Assembly: GCA_937902115.1 (NCBI GenBank) | Contig: CALGSR010000029.1 | Span: 1-6,437, forward strand | From: an uncultured Bacillus sp. | Lineage (GTDB): Bacteria > Bacillota > Bacilli > Bacillales > Cytobacillaceae | Direction: 5' to 3' | DNA length: 6,437 nt | In this document: positions 1-6,193 of the stretch, piece by piece | Numbering within the stretch: the stretch's first letter is position 1 | Layout of the letters: each line of letters opens with the position of its first letter | The notes under the pieces: model-generated | Seen by the model: only the letters and a program-made list of their open reading frames with translations | The model's database searches: none | Told to the model about the DNA's origin: nothing | Made by a program: the position numbers and the translations under genes

Positions 1-4
1 GCAC

Positions 5-30
5 GTTAAAATTGGCCTTTAAATTTTAAC
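5..30. repeat. AT-rich inverted repeat downstream of the vWA gene
   Basis: A perfect 9-base inverted repeat (GTTAAAATT at 5-13 and AATTTTAAC at 22-30) surrounds an 8-base loop that contains GGCC. It lies about 95 bases beyond the vWA stop codon on the minus strand. It could end the macro-vWA transcript, but no clear T-run follows the stem on either strand within the window and the stem is AT-rich, so terminator function is only a possibility. Apart from this repeat I see no gene or clear signal in 1-125. Confidence 0.35.
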
Positions 31-125
31 AACAAACTTTACGAATACAGCCTTTGTTTAAGTGTATCTAGGCAGAACGGCTGGCATTATAGTTTACATA
101 ATAAAATTATAAACAATTAAAAGAA

Positions 126-779
126 TCACTGCTGCCGCTTTCGCTCTTGGTAATCTTTTTCAACCGCCTCTTTCCAGCTGCGCTTAATCTTTTTACCGCT
201 GCGAAGACTGCTAACCGCTTCATTGATCGCTTCATAATTTAATTGCGTCCCCATACTATCTGCATGATAATCAACGGCAAATTCCTCCTCAATGCCAAAT
301 TGTGCAGCCGTTTTGACGGCATCGATATTGGCACCAAGGAAAATAAATTCCCAACCATATTTCTCCTTTTGATCCTCAATCATTTTTTTGATTTTGACTG
401 CAGTAAATTCCCTGCTCGTATTTTCCATCCCATCCGTCGTAATCACAAAAAGCACCTTATCCGCACGTTCTGATTCACTTGTCCGCTTTTGGACATTGAT
501 AATTTTTTGCATCGTAAAGCCAATTGCATCAAACAGCGCGGTCATGCCGCCTACTTCATAATCCTTTTCTGTCATTGGCGAAATGCCTTTCACATGGATC
601 CGATCATGTAATAATTCATAATCATGATCAAATAAAACCGTCGTCACATAGGCTGCTCCCTCTGCTTTTTGTTGTTTCTTCAGCATCGCATTAAAACCGC
701 CGATCGTATCTGCCTCAAGCCCAGCCATCGAGCCGCTTTTATCTAAAATAAAGATCAATTCTGTTCTATTTTTTCTCAT
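126..779 (-). CDS. vWA domain protein (TerY/YegL-like) with complete MIDAS motif
   Basis: This predicted cytosolic protein of 217 residues is almost entirely one von Willebrand factor A domain. The MIDAS metal site is complete: DKSGS (D13, S15, S17), T80 in GGMTALFDA and D116 in TTDGMEN. The second half carries FLGANIDAVKTA (about 147-158), a stretch I recall from small bacterial vWA proteins of the TerY/YegL sort. The tail is basic and rich in K, R, E and Q, with no signal peptide or membrane segment. Such domains usually bind a partner protein through the metal ion; no catalytic activity is expected. The start is the third of three tandem ATGs, because the frame upstream of them (MRRR) is simply the ribosome binding site read as codons. 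It lies 69 bases after the macro-domain gene on the same strand, so a functional link with that gene is likely. The partner and substrate are unknown. Confidence 0.9.
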   Translation of the reverse strand: MRKNRTELIFILDKSGSMAGLEADTIGGFNAMLKKQQKAEGAAYVTTVLFDHDYELLHDRIHVKGISPMTEKDYEVGGMTALFDAIGFTMQKIINVQKRTSESERADKVLFVITTDGMENTSREFTAVKIKKMIEDQKEKYGWEFIFLGANIDAVKTAAQFGIEEEFAVDYHADSMGTQLNYEAINEAVSSLRSGKKIKRSWKEAVEKDYQERKRQQ

Positions 780-785
780 CATCAT

Positions 786-794
786 CCTCCTCCT
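786..794 (-). promoter_or_regulatory. Ribosome binding site of the vWA gene (AGGAGGAGG)
   Basis: On the minus strand, AGGAGGAGG is followed directly by three tandem ATG codons (785-783, 782-780, 779-777). Only the second and third ATG lie at a normal distance (6-9 bases) from an AGGAGG core. This places the start there and rules out the upstream TTG at 797-795, which would translate the Shine-Dalgarno sequence itself as RRR. Confidence 0.8.
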
Positions 795-820
795 CAAGTT
801 TAGGATAACAATGATTTGAG

Positions 821-845
821 AAAAATTGGTCGCTTCGAAAGCGAC
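821..845 (-). terminator. Small hairpin plus T-tract between the macro and vWA genes (terminator or attenuator)
   Basis: Read on the minus strand, GTCGCTT-TCG-AAGCGAC forms a 7-bp stem with a tight 3-base loop (845-829), followed by CAATTTTT (828-821). It starts 3 bases after the macro-gene stop codon and ends about 27 bases before the vWA ribosome binding site. The shape is that of a modest rho-independent terminator. I see no convincing promoter between it and the vWA gene, so it probably lowers read-through rather than fully separating the two genes. Confidence 0.5.
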
Positions 846-848
846 ATT

Positions 849-1853
849 TTAGGCACCAAGCAATGGCTGCTCAAAGGCGAATAATGCCTCATTGATTTCA
901 TGAATATTAAATTTGGCTTGTTGAATGAAGTACTCAATGATCACATCAAATTTGCTGCTAGATGACAGCGTATAGCCGGCAGCGGCTAACAAATCTAAAG
1001 TTTCATCTAAATTTAACTGTAAGGCAATCGCCAGGGCCAGGGCGGTTTTCCTTTTCGGAGTATAATCGGCTCCATTTCGAATTTTTGAAAATAAACGCCG
1101 GTCAATATTCGCTCTTTTGTAAGTCTCGACATCTGTCATTTCTTTTTCATCAATCAAACGTAAAAGCATTTGTGAAAACGATTCACCCAGTTCATTTAAA
1201 CGATTAATAAGTAAGTCGGTTTCGATTTCATAAATATTTTCCTGAGGCATGTCGGCTTCTTGATATAGCTTGATTTCCTCATATTCTTCCAGTCTATTTT
1301 GCTGAAAATTCATTTCAGCTTCCTCAACATAATGCTCGCAAATATATTCATGAATGGAGCGAGATAATTTCTGGCTTAAGCCAAAGGATTTATTGTCAAA
1401 TACAACAAGATAAACGAGCATTTCATGATGAAATAAAAAAGAACTGACAACAGAGACCGCAATTTGCAAAGCTTCTTCCTTTGGGTAGCCATAAATTCCT
1501 GTCGAAATCAGCGGAAAGGCAATCGATTGACATTGATGGTCCACAGCTAATTTCAAGGAATTCTCATAAGATGCTTGCAGCAGTTCTGCCTCTTTTTTTG
1601 CTCCCCCTTCCCAGATGGGACCGGGTGTATGAATGATATATTTCGCCGGCAACTTAAATCCATCCGTGATCACGGCCTGACCAGTCAGACAGCCGCCTAT
1701 GTTATTACACGCTTCCTGTAATTCTTGGGCGCCTGCCTCTTGAAAGATGGCCCCACAAACACCCCCGCCCATTCTAAGATCTGTGTTTGCAGCGTTCACA
1801 ATCGCATCCACTTTCATTTTTGTTATATCATTGCGAATGATTTCTAATGGCAT
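849..1853 (-). CDS. Macro-domain protein with HTH-like C-terminal domain
   Basis: This predicted soluble protein has 334 residues. Residues 1 to about 165 form a macro domain, the fold that binds ADP-ribose and in some members removes it from proteins or nucleic acids. Visible motifs are VDAIVNAAN (15-23), GGGVCGAIF (29-37), YIIHTPGPI (72-80) and ISTGIYGYP (116-124). The layout is MacroD-like, but the Asp and His usual in the GGGVDGAIH loop are C33 and F37, so hydrolase activity by the standard MacroD route is doubtful. An acidic linker (about 175-215) leads to a helical domain (about 220-334) with an XRE/HTH-like core (MTDVETYKRANIDRRLFSKI, then AIALQLNLDETLDLLAAAGYTL). It may bind nucleic acid or a partner protein. 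The ATG has AGAGGG five bases upstream. The vWA gene follows on the same strand. The macro assignment is firm; the cellular role is unknown. Confidence 0.92.
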   Translation of the reverse strand: MPLEIIRNDITKMKVDAIVNAANTDLRMGGGVCGAIFQEAGAQELQEACNNIGGCLTGQAVITDGFKLPAKYIIHTPGPIWEGGAKKEAELLQASYENSLKLAVDHQCQSIAFPLISTGIYGYPKEEALQIAVSVVSSFLFHHEMLVYLVVFDNKSFGLSQKLSRSIHEYICEHYVEEAEMNFQQNRLEEYEEIKLYQEADMPQENIYEIETDLLINRLNELGESFSQMLLRLIDEKEMTDVETYKRANIDRRLFSKIRNGADYTPKRKTALALAIALQLNLDETLDLLAAAGYTLSSSSKFDVIIEYFIQQAKFNIHEINEALFAFEQPLLGA

Positions 1854-1885
1854 TTTATCCCTCTCTTCTTATGAATCTCGCCTGT

Positions 1886-1915
1886 TTTATACTAGCATGT
1901 GGTTAATTCGAACAA
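1886..1915 (-). promoter_or_regulatory. Likely sigma-A promoter of the macro-vWA unit
   Basis: On the minus strand, TATAAA (1891-1886) matches the -10 consensus at five of six bases. It lies 18 bases after TTGTTC (1915-1910), a weak -35 that keeps only the TTG. The expected start of transcription is about 25 bases before the macro-gene ATG. The -35 overlaps a degenerate LexA-like sequence (1909-1922). The T-rich stretch upstream (eight T, 1934-1927) could be an UP-like element or the end of a terminator for the neighbouring gene. Confidence 0.45.
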
Positions 1916-1978
1916 AAGTCTCTTACAAAAAAAATAATCTTGATAACTAGTTTCCTCATTATATTAATAGAACTAGCT

Positions 1979-2595
1979 TCATAATCTAATACGAAAATTT
2001 TTATTTGTTATAGGAAACAAAAATTTAACTCCTCTTTTCGTCATCATATCTCCCACAATATGGGAAAGATAAGAAAGAGAAGAGATCAGCATTAGCCCTT
2101 TTATTCCTGTACTTTCTTCTAATAGATAGGACATTGCACCCCGCCAATGTATAACCCAAGCATCACCAACCACCATAGCTCATTCGTAGCTGCATAATAA
2201 ATAAGCCCAAGGCTGATTAGACTCATAAGGATATTTTTCAATGTTTCCTGTTTTCTAAAAGTAAAGCTTAAAATCACAGCTCCTAGTACAAACATCAAGA
2301 GTTTGTTCTGAAGAGTAAACCAACTTTCATTTATGACGGGCAGTGAGATACTTTCAAATAATAAAAGCACCACTGAAAATATCATTAAAGCTAGCGCAAC
2401 GATTAAACCAAATTCCTTGAACAGCTTCGCTATTTTTGTTACTTGTTTATTTAATAGATTGTTACCGTCTAAATCAGGTGCTAAGGAAGCAACTCCTGAT
2501 GAAGCTATTACAATTGGGATAAATTCAGCGGGTTGATTAATTGAAGCAATCACGCCAATTCCAATTCCAATCGCTAGATGTGTCTTTCCTTGCAT
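1979..2595 (-). pseudogene. Broken YdjM/DUF457-type membrane metal-dependent hydrolase
   Basis: Two overlapping reading frames make up one damaged gene. The first (2595-2119, 158 residues) begins MQGKTHLAIGIGIG with the usual N-terminal histidine (H6). It carries APDLDG (about 39-44), then hydrophobic segments at about 62-80, 99-111 and 122-152, and stops soon after LGLYIGG. The second frame continues from about 2140 to 1979 with the family's normal C-terminus: SYLSHIVGDMMTKRGVKFLFP and a basic end. At the junction (GGCGGGGT, about 2138-2145) the HR-x-x-TH motif expected in the family is absent. A deletion of roughly 20 codons that also shifted the frame explains both facts; that size rests on remembered homologues. 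One extra base would rejoin the frames into 205 residues, but still without the motif. The ATG has GAGAGGT upstream. An inner-membrane location and metal binding are family traits; function is probably lost. Confidence 0.8.
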
Positions 2596-2653
2596 GATAT
2601 TACCTCTCTATCTTTTTTACCTGCTAATTGAGTAAGCATATTTCCACAAAAAA

Positions 2654-2667
2654 CAAACATATGTTTC
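2654..2667. promoter_or_regulatory. Candidate LexA/DinR (SOS) box
   Basis: The plus-strand sequence CAAACATATGTTTC matches the Bacillus LexA/DinR consensus CGAACRNRYGTTYC at 13 of 14 positions; the single difference is the second base. It sits just downstream of a likely -10 element for the YdjM-like gene, over the expected start of transcription, where a repressor would block initiation. E. coli ydjM is itself a LexA target, which makes the site plausible here. The core is AT-rich and short palindromes can arise by chance. Confidence 0.45.
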
Positions 2668-2668
2668 T

Positions 2669-2677
2669 ATTTTATCA
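2669..2677 (-). promoter_or_regulatory. Extended -10 promoter of the YdjM-like gene
   Basis: On the minus strand TGATAAAAT (2677-2669) fits an extended -10 element (TGnTATAAT) with one mismatch in the hexamer. No good -35 is seen 17-18 bases upstream, which extended -10 promoters tolerate. Transcription would begin near 2661, inside the candidate LexA box, giving a leader of about 65 bases before the ATG at 2595. Confidence 0.4.
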
Positions 2678-2768
2678 CAGAAATTGAGTTTTGGCTATCG
2701 TCGACCAACTTTTATTTCACATGAAGAAAAAATCCGACAAACACAAGCTCTCCCTATCATGAATCTAA

Positions 2769-2885
2769 AGAGATGTTCAATTGATTTTTATTTTTCCTTG
2801 CACTCAATTTATCACACTGGAAGATCCCGATGGTAATCAGATTCTAATTGACCGAAAAAAAGGAAAACACAAGCCCCTTCTATAG
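2769..2885 (+). pseudogene. Possible C-terminal remnant of a glyoxalase-fold (VOC) protein
   Basis: One plus-strand frame, open from the stop at 2766-2768 to the TAG at 2883-2885, reads QFITLEDPDGNQILIDR in its middle. DPDGN followed by alternating hydrophobic residues is typical of the last strand of vicinal-oxygen-chelate proteins (glyoxalase/dioxygenase fold). The codons before it look random, there is no start codon with a ribosome binding site, and the rest of the gene is missing. It would be the only gene trace on this strand and its stop lies inside a hairpin. The match is short, so it may be chance. Confidence 0.35.
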
Positions 2886-2905
2886 CGAGAATCGCTTAGG
2901 AGGGG
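2855..2905 (-). terminator. Strong rho-independent terminator after the helicase-nuclease gene
   Basis: A long hairpin spans 2905-2874. The outer stem of nine pairs joins CCCCTTCTA (2874-2882) to TAGGAGGGG (2897-2905), with one G-U pair. After a single bulged T there are five more pairs (AGCGA with TCGCT) closed by a GAA loop. On the minus strand it is followed by TTGTGTTTTCCTTTTTTT, a T-rich tail, while the plus-strand side has none. It therefore most likely ends the transcript of the AddB-like/AddA-like operon, about 110 bases past the stop codon. Confidence 0.7.
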
Positions 2906-2985
2906 AGAGTTCACCAACATCGATAAATTTTCAGCGCCGATCATGAATTGATATGTCCTCAATCCTAACTATAAAAAGGGCTATC

Positions 2986-3016
2986 GAGGGACAATGTACC
3001 CGTCCCCTTGTCCCTC
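2986..3016. repeat. REP-like GGGAC palindrome abutting the helicase-nuclease stop codon
   Basis: A perfect 9-base inverted repeat, GAGGGACAA (2986-2994) and TTGTCCCTC (3008-3016), encloses the 13-base loop TGTACCCGTCCCC. GC-rich palindromes of the type GGGACA-n-ACGGG-n-TGTCCC recur in many Bacillota genomes, often in intergenic DNA, and resemble REP elements mobilised by Y1 (RAYT-type) transposases; that link is from memory. One end supplies the G of the TAG stop codon of the neighbouring gene (3018-3016). A short T-run (TTTTT on the minus strand, about 2977-2973) lies beyond, so it may also act as a secondary terminator. Confidence 0.6.
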
Positions 3017-3942
3017 TATTTGTTTCTTTCCATTATAAAGAAGAGTTTTTCGCTTATTACTGTTTCCCCTGTTATCGTTTCCCAAGCCTTTTTGTAAAAT
3101 AAAATTTGCTCTTGATAAAACTGATATAAGTTTTTGAAGTCTTCTTCATTCGATGGATAATCTGTTTTATAGTCAATTATTTTCCAAGCACCTTCTATTT
3201 TATAGACAAGGTCAATCACACCTTTAACAAAATAGGGCTGACGTCCTGTTGCAGCTGGGTTGATCATCTCATACAGAGGGTTTTCTTTTTCTACTTTTAG
3301 CATAAAAGGAACCTCTGTTAAGACATTTTCTGCTGCTTGCAGTTCTTTATAAAAATCAGATTGTTTCAAGACATCAATTGCCTTTCTTACCTCTGTTTCT
3401 TTTTCTATAGGAATATCGAACTTTCCAAGAAGTAGTGGAATATAACTTGTAACATCTACATCCTTCACAACCTTCTCAAATACTTGGTGAATAACGGTAC
3501 CCCAATCCTTTCCTCCACCTTTTTCCCGTTCGATCGTCACCACTTCGGTATAATCTTTATCCTTTGTCGGTGACCAGTAATCATAAGACTTTTCCTTTCG
3601 ACCTTGCAGCCAAATCGTTCTTTCGTTTGTCTGTGAGTGGAAATCAGCCAAACTTAGCTGCGTTATTTCACGACTAATTTCTTCATCTTCCCCATGTGGA
3701 ATCTTAAATTCTTCGATGTCTGGGAGTTCAAACAATAGCTGCCAAGGATTCTTATTATTATTTTTTGCACTAGAACTGATAAATAGAGCCTGCTCTGTGC
3801 GAGTTGCAGCTACATAAAGGATTCGAAGCTCCTCTTCCATTAAATAACGTAGTTCCTCTTTTTTATAAACCGCCCAATTTTCAGGCAAAGCAAGCTGCTT
3901 CGTTTGAAATCCTTTCTTTACGGTAAAAGCAAAATACCCGTT
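3016..3942 (-). pseudogene. C-terminal part of the frameshifted AddA/RecB-like gene: motif VI and nuclease domain
   Basis: This is the second half of the gene that starts at 6193. The frame is open back to 4005, but recognisable sequence begins at about GYFAFTVKKG, right where the first frame loses sense. It codes about 307 meaningful residues. First comes helicase motif VI, LRILYVAATRTEQAL, whose arginine contacts ATP. A RecB-family nuclease domain follows, with GTVIHQVFE (conserved His), GVIDLVY (Asp), IIDYKTD (Asp and Lys of the PD-(D/E)xK core) and YQEQILFY (QxxxY motif). All expected nuclease residues are present, so the break seems recent or is a sequence error. No ribosome binding site is evident for independent translation. 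The protein ends MERNK at a TAG touching the REP-like repeat, so the last residues may have been changed by that element. Confidence 0.85.
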
Positions 3943-6193
3943 TAATATGTTTTGCCAAAAATGATTCTGGATCGACAAGCTTAGCGGGGTATGCCAAAAA
4001 CACAAATCTTGCTTCTAATCCTTTTGCTTTATGGATATTCATTATTCTTACTGCATCGCCATCTTCTTCAATATTTGAAACAATGGTTTTCTCATTGACC
4101 ATACCAACCAAATGTTCAAACACTTGCTTATAGGTTGATTTCCCCTCTATTTCACTCTTTCGCAGCCCTTCAATTATTTGCAGCAGACTTTTATACGCCC
4201 TTTTGTTTCTGCCATTTTGAATCAATAAAGGGTAAAACCCAACATCTGCAATAATCTTTTCAATCGCTACTGCAGGTGAATACATCCGTATCCATTTTTG
4301 ATATTGCTGCAGTTTTTCAAACACAAGGTTAAACTTTTCCTTGAATCTATCAGGAAGTGTTTCCGGGATATTACTATAAAGATTGAACCATCCTCCATTC
4401 ATTTTCCATTGATATAGTTCATTATCGTTTACTCCGAAAAACACACCGCGAAGAGTTGCTAAAAGACTCAATTCATCGGTTGGATCAATAAAGGTTTTTA
4501 AGAGAATGCAGAGTTCCTGGAACTCCCTCATTTCACCAATGATCATCTCTCCGCTAATACTGACAGGAAGGCCCTTTTCTTCAATTCTCTCGGCGTAAGT
4601 TGCAATGCCCTCGTTATAACGTGTCAATACCATAAAGTCTTGTGCACTATAGCCTTGTTTTATCAACTTCGCTATGACATCAGCAATGTGATCGGCATCA
4701 TAATCCAAAATGTCTTCTTTCTTTGTGAAATCAGCTGGCACAGTTAACTTTTTAATCCCGGATAATTCTTTTAACATATCTTTTTTATAAGAATGCAAAG
4801 GTCGGTACGCAGCCTGATAAACCGTCTCCGTTTCAGGTAAATGATTACGAAACACATCATTCAGTTTTTCTATCACAGAATCTAATGTGCGAAAGTTCAT
4901 CGTAAGCTGCAAAACTTCTCCATCATGTTCTTCAATCAATTGTTTCACACGATTGTATGTATCAATATCTGCACGTCGAAAACGATAGATCGCCTGCTTT
5001 GGGTCCCCAACAACAAATAATGATCCCTTTTTCGGCTTACATTTTGTCCACTCTTTTTCGGTCGTGTCCTCACCCGTTAAATAGAACATAATTTCCGCTT
5101 GAACCGGATCGGTATCCTGAAATTCATCAATGAGAAGAACTTTATATTTTTGCTGGAAATATTTCCGAACCTCACTGTTTTCTCGTAAAAGCTTTGCTGT
5201 ATTAAGCAGCAAATCCTGAAAATTCAACAAAGATCTTTCCTTTTTAAATTGAATATATGTTTTCATCGCTTCTTGTAAAAAAACAACAACCTTCGGATGA
5301 CAATATTCCCTCCATTGCTGCAGCAACGGTCGAATCTCGGTTTCTACTAATGTGTTGAATTTCGCTTCATAAAATTTTGCATCTTCTTTTGAGTTCCAAC
5401 GATTTAAGGTAGGTTTCAACTTTTTATCAAACATTTCAAAATAGGAAATGATTTCTTTATCCCTAGTCGGGTCAAGAAAACGGCTCTTTTTAAAAGCGGA
5501 AAGAATCGTATTTTGAAAGGAATCGTACCCGGAATTAGGTTCTGGATCAGGAATAGCCCGCTTTGCTTCCCTTACTAAAAGCATTAATTTATTGTAGGTA
5601 TCAGTCAAATGAGGTTTTGCGGCCGTTTCCTTCACCCATTCAACATCCGGATACTCCTTCATCTCACATAGATTCTGAAATAGATCCGAAATAGTAATGC
5701 CTAACTCAGACATATCATCTAGTAGCGGGGATTGTTCATTTTGCAGTCTTTTCAGATATAACTGCCATGCTTCCTCTAAAAGTTCAATATCATCTGCCCC
5801 TTCAATTTCTGTAAAGGCTAAATCAAGATTCCCTTCAATCGGTCTTTCACGAAGAAGCTTTGCACAAAAGGAATGAACAGTTCCAAGAAAGCAGCGCTCC
5901 ATGTTTTGTATAGCTATTGATAAACGTTCCTTCACTTTTTCGTCTTTTTCAATTTTCCATGTTTTTTCTAATTTTGATTGAAAACGAATCTTTAGCTCAT
6001 CTGCAGCTTTTTTCGTAAACGTAATAGCAACCAAATCGTCAATCATAGAGGTACCTGTCGAGATGAGATTGACCATTCGTTCCACTAAGCTCGTTGTTTT
6101 CCCCGATCCTGCCCCTGCTTCAACTAGAAAATTGGTCCTTAGTTCTTGCTTTATTTTTTCACGAGCAAATTGGTCAATAACTGTATTAGTCAT
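3881..6193 (-). pseudogene. N-terminal part of the frameshifted AddA/RecB-like gene: UvrD-type helicase domains
   Basis: This is an SF1 (UvrD/RecB-type) DNA helicase. As it stands it stops after 770 residues; with one base removed near 3930-3950 it would run on to 3016 and give about 1058 residues. Motifs in order are Walker A AGAGSGKT (26-33), AITFTKKAADELK (56-68), GTVHSF (104-109), Walker B LLIDEFQDTD (353-362), VVGDPKQAIYRFRRAD (394-409), TMNFRT (431-436) and VRIMNIHKAKGLE (715-727). Sense is lost after about residue 752, at AAACGGG. Such enzymes unwind broken DNA ends with an AddB-type partner. Canonical AddA proteins are near 1200 residues with Walker A AAAGSGKT, so this looks like a shorter paralogue. 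The start at 6193 is chosen for the AAAGGAG 9 bases upstream and the 8-base overlap with the AddB-like gene; the open frame extends to 6349 but reads poorly. Confidence 0.85.

Noticed and set aside
50..115. Other imperfect AT-rich inverted repeats downstream of the vWA gene
   Set aside because: Stems of five pairs or fewer in AT-rich DNA are expected by chance.
780..797. Upstream TTG start for the vWA gene giving an MRRRMM N-terminus
   Set aside because: The three arginine codons are the AGGAGGAGG ribosome binding site; a start at 779 or 782 has correct spacing.
1927..1976. Terminator for the YdjM-like gene: AACTAG/CTAGTT stem at 1947-1976 and a T8 run at 1934-1927
   Set aside because: The stem is only 6 AT-rich pairs with an 18-base loop, and the T-run starts 12 bases past the stem, so support is too weak to annotate.
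2119..2176. Programmed frameshift in the YdjM-like gene at GGCGGGGT
   Set aside because: The expected histidine motif is missing at the junction, which recoding would not explain; a deletion fits better.
243..2536. Plus-strand open frames of 67-81 codons (243-473, 962-1207, 1747-1950, 2333-2536)
   Set aside because: All lie mostly or wholly antisense to clear minus-strand genes, lack convincing ribosome binding sites, and their composition mirrors the opposite strand.
3881..4005. Programmed ribosomal frameshift joining the helicase and nuclease halves
   Set aside because: No heptameric slippery site with a stimulatory hairpin is evident and the AddA/RecB family is not known for recoding; mutation or sequence error is simpler.
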